DNA of 56,055 nt from CAZIKF01 sp964539825. Its GTDB lineage: Bacteria > Muiribacteriota > UBA6191. Under the pieces are notes generated by a model. It saw only the letters and a program-made list of their open reading frames with translations, did not search any database and was not told the origin of the DNA. The stretch covers positions 1-56,055 of the forward strand of contig CAZIKF010000034.1 of assembly GCA_964539825.1 (NCBI GenBank), read 5' to 3'. Shown here in pieces: positions 41,524 to 49,241 of this stretch. The translations under genes and the position numbers were made by a program. Within the stretch, counting starts at the first letter, position 1; every line of letters begins with the position of its first letter.

Positions 41524-42939
41524 GTGAATTGGATTTCCGCCAGCGACATTCACTCTTTCAGACATTGTGTGCGACGATTCTGGTATGCTCATCATCCTCC
41601 TGCCGGTCTGCTTGAGACCGACCAGGATCCCTTTGAGGCTTTGCAGCAAGAAATGGGATCTACCCACGAACAGGCGGTCCTCTCTCATCTTGCACAGGGG
41701 TGCCAGGTAGGTGTTGCTCAGTCCGTTGAGCAAACCAATGAGTTGATGCGGTCAGGGATTGAGATCATCTACCAGGCACAACTTGTTGATGAGACCAGGA
41801 GATTATTCGGTAAGCCCGATTTTCTATTTAGGACCGACGAAGGGGATTATCAAGCCGCAGATGCCAAGTTAGCCCGCTCTATGAAGACCCGAACAGGGAT
41901 TCAGATCGCTTTTTATCGCCAACTGCTTGGCAATGAACATCAAGCCCTGGTCTTTCTTGGAGATGGTTCAGTCGCGGAAGTGGGGGTCGAGTATGACACC
42001 AAATTGGAGGAATTTCTTCGAAAAGCAAGAGAGATTGTGGATTGTGAGGTTCGTCCCAGCGCTCATTATTCCGTGAGTAAGTGCAGTCAGTGCCTTTTTC
42101 ACGAAATCTGCAAATCAGAATTTGAGCAGGAGGAGGAGCTTTCTCTTCTCTATGGCATTCATGGCCGCAGTGTCCCGGCTCTCCATGGGGCAGGAATTGA
42201 AACTATCAGTGATCTGGCCGCCAGAGAGCCTCATACCATTCCAGATATTCCCCATTTAAAGAGAGCGGATAAAAAGGTACGTGCGGTACTGCAGGCCAGG
42301 ACATGGAAGAGCGGGAAACTGAGTAAGCTCAAAGAGATTGAACTGCCGGGAGGGACCTGGGTACACTTTGATGTTGAATCGAATCCCTTTAATGATGCTG
42401 GCATGGACCATGTCTATTTATGGGGGTTGTTGAAGCCAGGCTACGGTAATTCTGACTTTGATTATGCCTGGTCAGACTCCATACAGGATGATAGAAAGGC
42501 TTTTGAGGAATTTTTAGGTTTGGTTGAACAGTACCGTAGTCGCTGGTCGGATTTAAGATTAATCCACTTTTCCCCCTTTGAGCGAACCCAGCTAAAATCA
42601 TATTCTCGGCGCTATGAATTAAGGGATCACCCTGCCATTCTCTGGCTTCTTGATGAGGAGCACGGTCCTCTCTTTGACATTAAGACTGCTGTGATGGATT
42701 GTCTTATACTGCCGCTTGGCAGGTATGGGCTCAAAGATATCTGTAAGCATCCTGCCCTGGTGAATTTTCAGTGGGAAGACGAAGGCTCCGGGTCCCAATG
42801 GTCAATCGTTCAGTACATCAACTTCTTAAATGAGAAGAATTTAGAAAAACGAAAATTGATCAAGGAGAAGATTCTTACTTACAATCGTGATGATGTTTTG
42901 GCCACCAGAAAATTGGAGGAATGGCTGAGGTCTCTTTAG
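41524..42939 (+). CDS. TM0106-family RecB-like nuclease with RNase H-like domain
   Basis: With GTG 41524 the protein has 471 aa. The N-terminal half is a RecB/Cas4-type nuclease: DIHSFRHCVRRFWY with C15, KPDFLFR and DAKLARS for the metal site, then C187, C190 and C196 (CSQCLFHEIC), which with C15 match the four-Cys iron-sulfur arrangement of Cas4/AddB. The C-terminal half opens with VHFDVESNPF, the first acidic motif of an RNase H-like exonuclease, and closes with YNRDDVLATRKLEEWL. It should cut DNA or RNA, but the role is unknown. TTG 41506 is an alternative start. Confidence 0.83.
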   Translation: MNWISASDIHSFRHCVRRFWYAHHPPAGLLETDQDPFEALQQEMGSTHEQAVLSHLAQGCQVGVAQSVEQTNELMRSGIEIIYQAQLVDETRRLFGKPDFLFRTDEGDYQAADAKLARSMKTRTGIQIAFYRQLLGNEHQALVFLGDGSVAEVGVEYDTKLEEFLRKAREIVDCEVRPSAHYSVSKCSQCLFHEICKSEFEQEEELSLLYGIHGRSVPALHGAGIETISDLAAREPHTIPDIPHLKRADKKVRAVLQARTWKSGKLSKLKEIELPGGTWVHFDVESNPFNDAGMDHVYLWGLLKPGYGNSDFDYAWSDSIQDDRKAFEEFLGLVEQYRSRWSDLRLIHFSPFERTQLKSYSRRYELRDHPAILWLLDEEHGPLFDIKTAVMDCLILPLGRYGLKDICKHPALVNFQWEDEGSGSQWSIVQYINFLNEKNLEKRKLIKEKILTYNRDDVLATRKLEEWLRSL

Positions 42940-43074
42940 GGAATCTCTACCCAGCACACCATTGCCAAAAAGAAACTTTTCAAAAAAAGACGAAAAATTG
43001 GGGACAAAGGGCGACTTTTGTGAAAATTTGAGTTACTATGGCGCTCGCTTAATTCCGCTGGATTTTAAAGTTTT

Positions 43075-43168
43075 GCGAGGATGTAGATCTCGCTTGTCAG
43101 GTTGAATTACTGACAGAATATAGCGGTGCCAATGAAAATTGGTGTAATTAGCAAAGTATATCAAGGAG
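43075..43168 (+). promoter_or_regulatory. Structured leader of the cold-shock gene
   Basis: Upstream of the cold-shock gene are three stems in a row: GCGAG/CTCGC (43075-43093), TGTCAG/CTGACA (43095-43115) and CCAAT-GAAA-ATTGG (43129-43142, a GAAA tetraloop), followed by AAGGAG (43163-43168) eight bases before the GTG start. Long structured leaders control cspA-type mRNAs by refolding at low temperature. The element is seen; the role is inferred. The RNA start point is not known. Confidence 0.5.
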
Positions 43169-43175
43169 AAATTGC

Positions 43176-43385
43176 GTGGCAAATCAAGTTTCAGGCACTG
43201 TAAAGTGGTTCAACGAGGAAAAAGGATTCGGATTCATTCAACAGGAAAGTGGAAAGGATGTTTTCGTACATCATAGTGCCATTAACGGAACCGGTAGAAA
43301 ATCCCTATATGAAGGTCAGAAAGTTACCATGGAAGTAACCCAGGGCCAAAAAGGGCTGCAAGCAGAAAACGTTACCCCGGTCTAA
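43176..43385 (+). CDS. Cold-shock domain RNA chaperone (CspA family)
   Basis: This is a 69-aa cold-shock domain with RNP1 KGFGFI and RNP2 VFVHHSAI intact, the same length as E. coli CspA. These proteins bind single-stranded RNA and melt secondary structure. The start is GTG with AAGGAG ahead. A weak hairpin (AGCCC/GGGCT) follows the stop at about 43397-43413 without a T-run. Confidence 0.95.
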   Translation: MANQVSGTVKWFNEEKGFGFIQQESGKDVFVHHSAINGTGRKSLYEGQKVTMEVTQGQKGLQAENVTPV

Positions 43386-43461
43386 GACCAGGGTTCAGCC
43401 CTTTCACGGGGCTTCATAAAGTCAGATCTCACCAAAGTTCGATAGCGGTTCAGGTTCTGGA

Positions 43462-44610
43462 TTAAGAATTCTTTAAGAATTCCAGTATTTTATCGCGTGC
43501 CTTTGAAAGTTCGGAGGCGTCGACGGTGAGATCGGGCTCGTTGTAGATCCCCGCGTACTTTTTATCGTAGTACTCGAGCAGGAGTTCTTTGAGGACTTCT
43601 CGAATTCGTGAGTCCCCTAACATTTCCTTCCAGTTTTGATATTGGATTTTTGAGATGTAGGGGCGGATCGATTCGAGATCTCTTTGCAACAGCGGAATTC
43701 CTGAATTGTCTGCACCGATGTATTCGCGGTGGATTCTCTCAACCCGTTTCTCAATTGAACAGGTAACCTCTATGGTGGTAGCTGAAGTCATGGCTTCAAA
43801 AACTCCGGGAGGAACAAAAAGATGGCCGATTCGTTTGGATTCGGATTCAGCCAGAATTCCTGCCGGCGAGGTAGAAACCTCACTGAGATAAAGGGTTGAA
43901 TAGATCTCATCTTCAAATTTCTTTTGAGAAGTTCGATGATGGGTCCCTTTCAGTTCAAAGGGAATGGAGCCAAAGCTTGAGGCACAGTGCCTGGCGTAAG
44001 ACTCCAGGTCCAGTACCTTGTAGGTAGGACTAATCATGTGTAGTAGATCAGTCTTGCCAACACCTGTCAGACCCTTAAGAATGAGAAATTCAGGTTGGGT
44101 GCTCCTATAAAGGGCCTCGTAGACAAGACGACGGTATGCTTTGTGCCCACCCTTGAGGCGAATGGCTTTAAAACCCATATGAATCAGTTGACTGGTGGTA
44201 TAGGCAGATCTCCCTCCCCCTCTCCAGCAATAGATAAGGGGAGTTTTTCCCTGGTTCACAGCCTCCTGAGCGAGTTGCCTTAACGGATCTAATTTGGGAG
44301 TCGCGAATTCAACTGCGCGGGTTACTGCCGCGTCCCGACCTCTTTGTTTATAGAGAAGCCCGACCTCCCGTCTCTCCTTGTTGTCTAGTATAGGAAAGGA
44401 AACCGCATGGGGCAGGTGAGATTCCGTGAATTCTTTCTCAGATCGAACATCCAAAATCCAATATTTTTCCCTAGTTTTGAGGACTTCTTCAATAGGGACA
44501 AGAGGAAGGTTTTTAGGAACGATGGAGTCAAATGTAGGCAGACCCTCAAGAGACCGTTCGTCCCAGTGAGAGAGAATTTCCTGATCTGATTTTTCAGAAT
44601 CAAGGCTCAA
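43462..44610 (-). CDS. mnmH: tRNA 2-selenouridine synthase
   Basis: The 382-aa protein has a rhodanese domain with active-site C128 in YCWRGGGRS and a P-loop domain with GLTGVGKT (180-187), the plan of MnmH/SelU (also YbbB), which replaces sulfur by selenium at the wobble uridine of some tRNAs. The start is TTG, overlapping the selD stop as TTGA, so its translation depends on selD. This pairing shows that selenium in this organism goes at least to tRNA. Confidence 0.93.
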   Translation of the reverse strand: MSLDSEKSDQEILSHWDERSLEGLPTFDSIVPKNLPLVPIEEVLKTREKYWILDVRSEKEFTESHLPHAVSFPILDNKERREVGLLYKQRGRDAAVTRAVEFATPKLDPLRQLAQEAVNQGKTPLIYCWRGGGRSAYTTSQLIHMGFKAIRLKGGHKAYRRLVYEALYRSTQPEFLILKGLTGVGKTDLLHMISPTYKVLDLESYARHCASSFGSIPFELKGTHHRTSQKKFEDEIYSTLYLSEVSTSPAGILAESESKRIGHLFVPPGVFEAMTSATTIEVTCSIEKRVERIHREYIGADNSGIPLLQRDLESIRPYISKIQYQNWKEMLGDSRIREVLKELLLEYYDKKYAGIYNEPDLTVDASELSKARDKILEFLKNS

Positions 44611-45683
44611 GAAACATGGATCCTTCCCGCCTTCTGTGGGTTTTTAGGGGTTTGGCAGCATCCGATGATCGAGGCGATGGGATAATGATCTCTTAAACGG
44701 TTCAACAGCTCTTTGGCATGCCTTTGATGAACCGCAATCAAGAGTCCCCCTGATGTTTGTGGATCAAATAGAATTTTGGATATGTTTTCAGGGACCGTTG
44801 GACCAAGTTCGAAAAATCCGGCCGTGTATTCTCTGTTGGTTTTATCTCCTCGGGTGACGTGTCCCTGTTCAATTGCTTCGAATACCCCGGGCAATATGGG
44901 CAATTGTGAATAATCGATTTCAAAATCTACCCGCGAGCTTGTACTCATCTCAAACCCATGACCCATAAGGCTAAAACCGGTCACATCTGTGATTGCGTGA
45001 ACCTCAAACTCATGGACTATGTCAGCAGCTTGTTTATTCAGGCGAATCATATTGCTGATGAGTTCTTCATAAACACCTGACCCCAGCTTTCCTCTTTTGA
45101 CAGCTGTGTTTAGTATGCCGGTTCCCAGGGCTTTGGTTAGAATGAGCACATCTCCTGGTTTAGCTCCCCGGTTATAGAAGATCTTTCGGATTTCCACTTT
45201 GCCCGTAACGGCGAGTCCATACTTTAATTCAGGAGCATTGACAGAGTGACCTCCCAGGATAGGACAAGATGCTTCTTTTGCCTTGGCAGCGCCCCCGGCC
45301 AGAATTTCATGCAGTATTTCTGGACCAAATTCCTCGGGATAACAAACTATATTGAGTGCGCTCATGGGCTGAGCACCCATGGCATAGATATCACTAAGAG
45401 CATTGGCCGCCGCGATCTGCCCAAAAATATAGGGATCATCCACAACCGGTGTAAAAAAGTCGGTGGTTTGAACCAGTGCATGGGTTTCATCGATTCGGTA
45501 CACGCCACAGTCCTCGTGGCCACCCATGGTATGGATCACATTTTCATGATCTGGCCAGGAAATTCCCTCCAGAGCCTGGTCTAAGAGAGCAGGTTTTAGC
45601 TTTCCAGCGCAACCGGCACACTTCACCAATTGAGTCAGCCTGATTTCATCACTAACGGAAACTTCTTTCTTATCTTCCTGCAT
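44607..45683 (-). CDS. selD: Selenophosphate synthase (selenide, water dikinase)
   Basis: The enzyme makes selenophosphate from selenide and ATP. The N-terminal motif is CAGCAGK with catalytic C25 and K28; the position is Cys, not selenocysteine, and no in-frame TGA is present. Later motifs (TTDFFTPVVDDPYIFGQIAAANALSDIYAMG, DVLILTKALGTGI, TDVTGFSLMGHGFEM) are complete. Start at 45683 (358 aa) is chosen because GGGAGG lies five bases before it; the adjacent ATG 45686 is closer. It supplies mnmH, which it overlaps. Confidence 0.95.
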   Translation of the reverse strand: MQEDKKEVSVSDEIRLTQLVKCAGCAGKLKPALLDQALEGISWPDHENVIHTMGGHEDCGVYRIDETHALVQTTDFFTPVVDDPYIFGQIAAANALSDIYAMGAQPMSALNIVCYPEEFGPEILHEILAGGAAKAKEASCPILGGHSVNAPELKYGLAVTGKVEIRKIFYNRGAKPGDVLILTKALGTGILNTAVKRGKLGSGVYEELISNMIRLNKQAADIVHEFEVHAITDVTGFSLMGHGFEMSTSSRVDFEIDYSQLPILPGVFEAIEQGHVTRGDKTNREYTAGFFELGPTVPENISKILFDPQTSGGLLIAVHQRHAKELLNRLRDHYPIASIIGCCQTPKNPQKAGRIHVS

Positions 45684-45839
45684 CATCGCCTCCCATGTGA
45701 TACACAGCTCAGAATTCACCTGGATGTAGTTTGTAATATATACCTAAATCGAAGTCTTTTGTCCGGAAATCCGGATGAACCAAATGCTTTTGGACACATA
45801 ATGACGTATCCTCAGGCAGAGGATGGATTCCACTTTTCC

Positions 45840-47642
45840 ATGATTGAACAGGTATTCTTTGATTTTGATTCCACACTTGTCACAGTAGAGGGAATCGATG
45901 AATTGGCAAGATTTTTGGGTAAGCCTGAGGTGGCCAAAATCACATCTCAATCCATGGAAGGTAAGCTCAATGTTAAGGAGGCCTACTCCAGACGTCTGTC
46001 CCTTTTACAACTGAGTGAAGAACATCTTGAATTACTCGCCAAAGTTTACCTTGCTTCCTTGACACCGGGAGCAAGGGATCTGGTAAGAATCCTTAAGGCC
46101 CTGGGTAAAGAAATAGGGATTATTAGTGGTGGTTTTCAACTGGCTATTGAACCCGTGGCTCTGGAATTAGGAATTGAAGTGGTTGAGGCTGTAAAAGTTG
46201 ACTTTCAATCCGGTATTTATGGAAAGGTGCTCAGTTCTGACTTATTGCAGCAAGGAGGAAAGGCTAAGGTCGTACAGCGATTGAAGAAAGGCTCCTGCGC
46301 ATTCATAGGAGATGGAATTACTGATCTGGAAACGTCTGAGGTGGTACAGAAGATGATTCCATTTGCGGGGGTTGTGCGTCGCTCTTTTATAAAAAATTGT
46401 CCCCAGGTTTCTTATGCGGGGGCAAATTTACTGGGAGTTCTAGGCTTCTTACTGCAAGAGGATGAGCTCACAGAATGCTCTGAGCGATTTCCACAAGAAA
46501 CTCGTATCGCGTGTGATTTACTTCTTCAAGAAGAGAACATCCTGGGAGCGTCCAAAATTCAAACCGATGTCTTTAAAGCCTTCGCCACCCGCAGAACCTT
46601 TCTTCCTGGTCCCACCGCGCTTGATTCCCATAGCCCGGCACGTCAATACCCCATGATCGGTCATAGAAGTCCTGAGTTTAGCCGCCTCTTTTGTGATGTG
46701 CAGAACCTCCTTCATGAGTTTCTTGGCTGGGAGGGGAAGTTCTTGATTGGGAATTGTTCTGGAACAGGGATGATGGAAGCGGTTCTGGCTTCATTGAGCC
46801 GGGGCAAAATTTTGTCTGTGCAGTCAGGAGACTTTTCCCGACGCTGGGCTCAAATAGCAAATGTTCTTGGATATGATGTAGAAGTCCTGGAAGCCGGTGA
46901 AAGGCGAGGAGTGAGTCCATCTGAACTGGGAGATTCGGATCATCTCAACGAAAAAGATGTGGTGCTCATCACCCATAGCGAAACCTCTAACGCAACGTTG
47001 AATCCTGTTACTGAACTGGCTCAGTATATATCAATGGAAAATAGTCCCCTGGTATTGGTAGACGGAATCTCCAGTATCGGAGGAATTGAGTTAGACGTCC
47101 GCCATGTTGATGGAGTGGTCTTTTGCTCGCAGAAGTGCCTTGCGGTTGCGCCGGGTTTAGGATTTCTTTGGGTCTCAGAGCGCCTGGAAAAGGAGATTCG
47201 ATTAAACCAGTCCTCCTCCTATTATCTAGATTTGAACCAGTATCTTCAGCAACATGAGAAAGGAAATGTCCCTTATACTCCAGCAATTGCTGAATTTCAG
47301 GCTTTGCGCATAGAACTTACAGCCTTTTTGAAGAATCGTAAGGAGCACTTTCAGCGATATCGCGACATGGCACAAATGGTGTGGGATTTCGCCAGGGAGA
47401 CCGGGCTGGAGATTTATGCTGAAGAAGGGTTTCGATCCCTGAGTGTAAGCTGCCTGAGAAATCCTGAGGGAATAGATCCCGTGAAAGAGCTGGAATCCAG
47501 GGGGTATGTGGTAGCGGCTGGATATGGGGCTTTGAAAAAAAGCCACTTTAGAATTGGGCATATGGGACGGGTTCAAGAAGCAGATCTCAAGAATCTGCTT
47601 GGTACCCTTAAGGAGATAATGAAATGTTCAAAGTCCTTGTAA
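45840..47642 (+). CDS. Bifunctional phosphoserine phosphatase-aminotransferase fusion (SerB-SerC)
   Basis: Residues 1-215 are a HAD phosphatase of the SerB type: DFDSTLVTVEG, ISGGF, a Lys in GGKAKVV and IGDGITDLE. Residues about 240-600 are a class V PLP aminotransferase (FLPGPTALDS, SGTGMMEAVLASL, DGISSIGGIELDV and FCSQKCLAVAPG, where K is the PLP lysine). Together they would do the last two steps from 3-phosphohydroxypyruvate to serine in one chain. The start is ATG 45840; ATG 45801 is an alternative. A further upstream ATG would run into the selD start. It overlaps serA by 19 bp. Domain order is phosphatase then aminotransferase, although the reactions run in the other order. Confidence 0.88.
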   Translation: MIEQVFFDFDSTLVTVEGIDELARFLGKPEVAKITSQSMEGKLNVKEAYSRRLSLLQLSEEHLELLAKVYLASLTPGARDLVRILKALGKEIGIISGGFQLAIEPVALELGIEVVEAVKVDFQSGIYGKVLSSDLLQQGGKAKVVQRLKKGSCAFIGDGITDLETSEVVQKMIPFAGVVRRSFIKNCPQVSYAGANLLGVLGFLLQEDELTECSERFPQETRIACDLLLQEENILGASKIQTDVFKAFATRRTFLPGPTALDSHSPARQYPMIGHRSPEFSRLFCDVQNLLHEFLGWEGKFLIGNCSGTGMMEAVLASLSRGKILSVQSGDFSRRWAQIANVLGYDVEVLEAGERRGVSPSELGDSDHLNEKDVVLITHSETSNATLNPVTELAQYISMENSPLVLVDGISSIGGIELDVRHVDGVVFCSQKCLAVAPGLGFLWVSERLEKEIRLNQSSSYYLDLNQYLQQHEKGNVPYTPAIAEFQALRIELTAFLKNRKEHFQRYRDMAQMVWDFARETGLEIYAEEGFRSLSVSCLRNPEGIDPVKELESRGYVVAAGYGALKKSHFRIGHMGRVQEADLKNLLGTLKEIMKCSKSL

Positions 47643-49216
47643 CCGCGCATCTGCATCCCATTGCGCTTGAAATGATGAAGCGAGAAGGTCTGCAGTTGGA
47701 GGTGAAGCCTTTGCTTCCTAAGGAAGAAATTCTCAAAGTTATTTCCGAGTTTCACGGGATTGTCACCCGCTCTGATACCGCTGTCGATCAAGAAATCCTT
47801 GATGCGGGTTCTTCCTTAAAAGTGGTTGGGAGAGCAGCTATCGGAATCGATAATATCGATGTGGATCATGCCACCAAAAAGGGCGTTCTGGTTGTTCATG
47901 TTCCGGCGGACAATGTGGTTTCAGCGGCAGAACATACCTTTGCGTTGTTACTTGGGGCTGTACGTAATGTGACTACCGCTGGATTGAGACTCCAAGAAAA
48001 GATATGGAATCGCAAAGAATTTGATGGTTGGGAGCTCAGGGATAAGACCCTGGGGATTGTGGGGTTGGGAAAGGTTGGCTCCAATGTCGCCAACATTGCC
48101 AGCGGATTCGGAATGAATCTAATTGCTTATGATCCCTATATTTCCAGGGAGAAATTTGAAAAGTTCTCGGCTAAAAAAGCAAATTCCTTAAAAGAACTTT
48201 TAAATTGCGCGGACATGGTTACCATTCATACTCCTAAAACAAGAGAAACGATGGGAATGTTTGATTATCTCTCCTTGAAGGAAATGAAACCCGGTTCCGT
48301 TTTGGTAAACTGCGCCAGAGGGGGAATCGTCGACGAAGAGAGCCTTCTGAGGGTCCTTGATGAAGGACATTTACTCAGGGCCGGCATTGATGTATTTGAA
48401 GAGGAGCCCTGCGTAGGAAATCCCCTTCATTTTCACCCCCATTGTATCTGTACTCCTCACCTGGGGGCTTCCACGGTTGAGGCTCAGTCGAGGGTAGGCA
48501 AAACGATTGCTGTTCAGATGGCGAAAGCCTTGAAAAACGGCGTTGTAGATTATCCGGTAAATATGCCGCTTGTAGAAGGTGAACTCTTTGCAGTTTCCAG
48601 GGGATTTTGCTCTCTGGCTGAGAAAATGGGCAGGCTGGCGCGCCAATTGATCACGTTTCAGCCTTCCCTGATGAGAATGAGTGTTTGTGGCAAGGACATG
48701 GGAGATCAGTTCGATATTCTAAAAGCGGCCTATTTTAAAGGCTATTTTGAAGACACTACCGAAGAGCGGGTCAATTATGTAAACTCAGTCAAGATCGCGG
48801 AAAATCATGGTCTGAAATTCGAGGCTATCAAGGATCCGCTACACGAAACCTATTCCACTCTGCTGAAGATTGAAGTGTATGGAGACGGACCTCCCGTATC
48901 ACTTTCCGGAACTCTGTTCGCGCAACGGTCCAAAATCGTGGAGATTAACGGTTATCCCATGGATATCGTTCCCGAGGGAACCATGCTCTTGATTCGCAAC
49001 GAGGATCGTCCTGGAGTGATAGGATTTGTGGGTGGAGTCCTGGGAAAGAATGGAGTGAATATAGCTCGTTGGGAGCTGGGCAGAAAAGAATTGGGCGGTG
49101 AGGCTCTGGGCTTGCTTAAACTCGATGAAAGGATTCCCTCCACGGCTTTAAAAGAGCTCGAAGACTACGAAGGAATCACTGAAGTAAAGGAACTGGATTT
49201 CAGTTTGCATAGCTGA
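47624..49216 (+). CDS. serA: D-3-phosphoglycerate dehydrogenase
   Basis: This 530-aa enzyme is of the long SerA type: substrate domain, NAD motif GIVGLGKVGSNVA (near 145), catalytic CARGGIVDEE and PHLGAST, an intervening domain, then an ACT domain (about 450-530: LLIRNEDRPGVIGFVGGVLGKNGVNIA) for serine feedback inhibition. It opens serine biosynthesis by oxidising 3-phosphoglycerate, and the fusion protein encoded just before does the rest. AAGGAG lies ten bases before the ATG inside the previous gene. Confidence 0.95.
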   Translation: MFKVLVTAHLHPIALEMMKREGLQLEVKPLLPKEEILKVISEFHGIVTRSDTAVDQEILDAGSSLKVVGRAAIGIDNIDVDHATKKGVLVVHVPADNVVSAAEHTFALLLGAVRNVTTAGLRLQEKIWNRKEFDGWELRDKTLGIVGLGKVGSNVANIASGFGMNLIAYDPYISREKFEKFSAKKANSLKELLNCADMVTIHTPKTRETMGMFDYLSLKEMKPGSVLVNCARGGIVDEESLLRVLDEGHLLRAGIDVFEEEPCVGNPLHFHPHCICTPHLGASTVEAQSRVGKTIAVQMAKALKNGVVDYPVNMPLVEGELFAVSRGFCSLAEKMGRLARQLITFQPSLMRMSVCGKDMGDQFDILKAAYFKGYFEDTTEERVNYVNSVKIAENHGLKFEAIKDPLHETYSTLLKIEVYGDGPPVSLSGTLFAQRSKIVEINGYPMDIVPEGTMLLIRNEDRPGVIGFVGGVLGKNGVNIARWELGRKELGGEALGLLKLDERIPSTALKELEDYEGITEVKELDFSLHS

Positions 49217-49241
49217 ATCATTTAGAGGCTGAATTTCATAC

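Noticed and set aside
43018..43039. TTGTGA and TACTAT as a cold-shock promoter
   Set aside because: Spacing is only 10 bp, too short for sigma-70 promoters.
44607..45683. Possible selenocysteine in SelD
   Set aside because: The catalytic codon is TGC, and no in-frame TGA is present.
45630..45839. Long N-terminal extension of the SerB-SerC frame
   Set aside because: It would overlap the selD start on the other strand and has no similarity to the HAD domain that begins at 45840.
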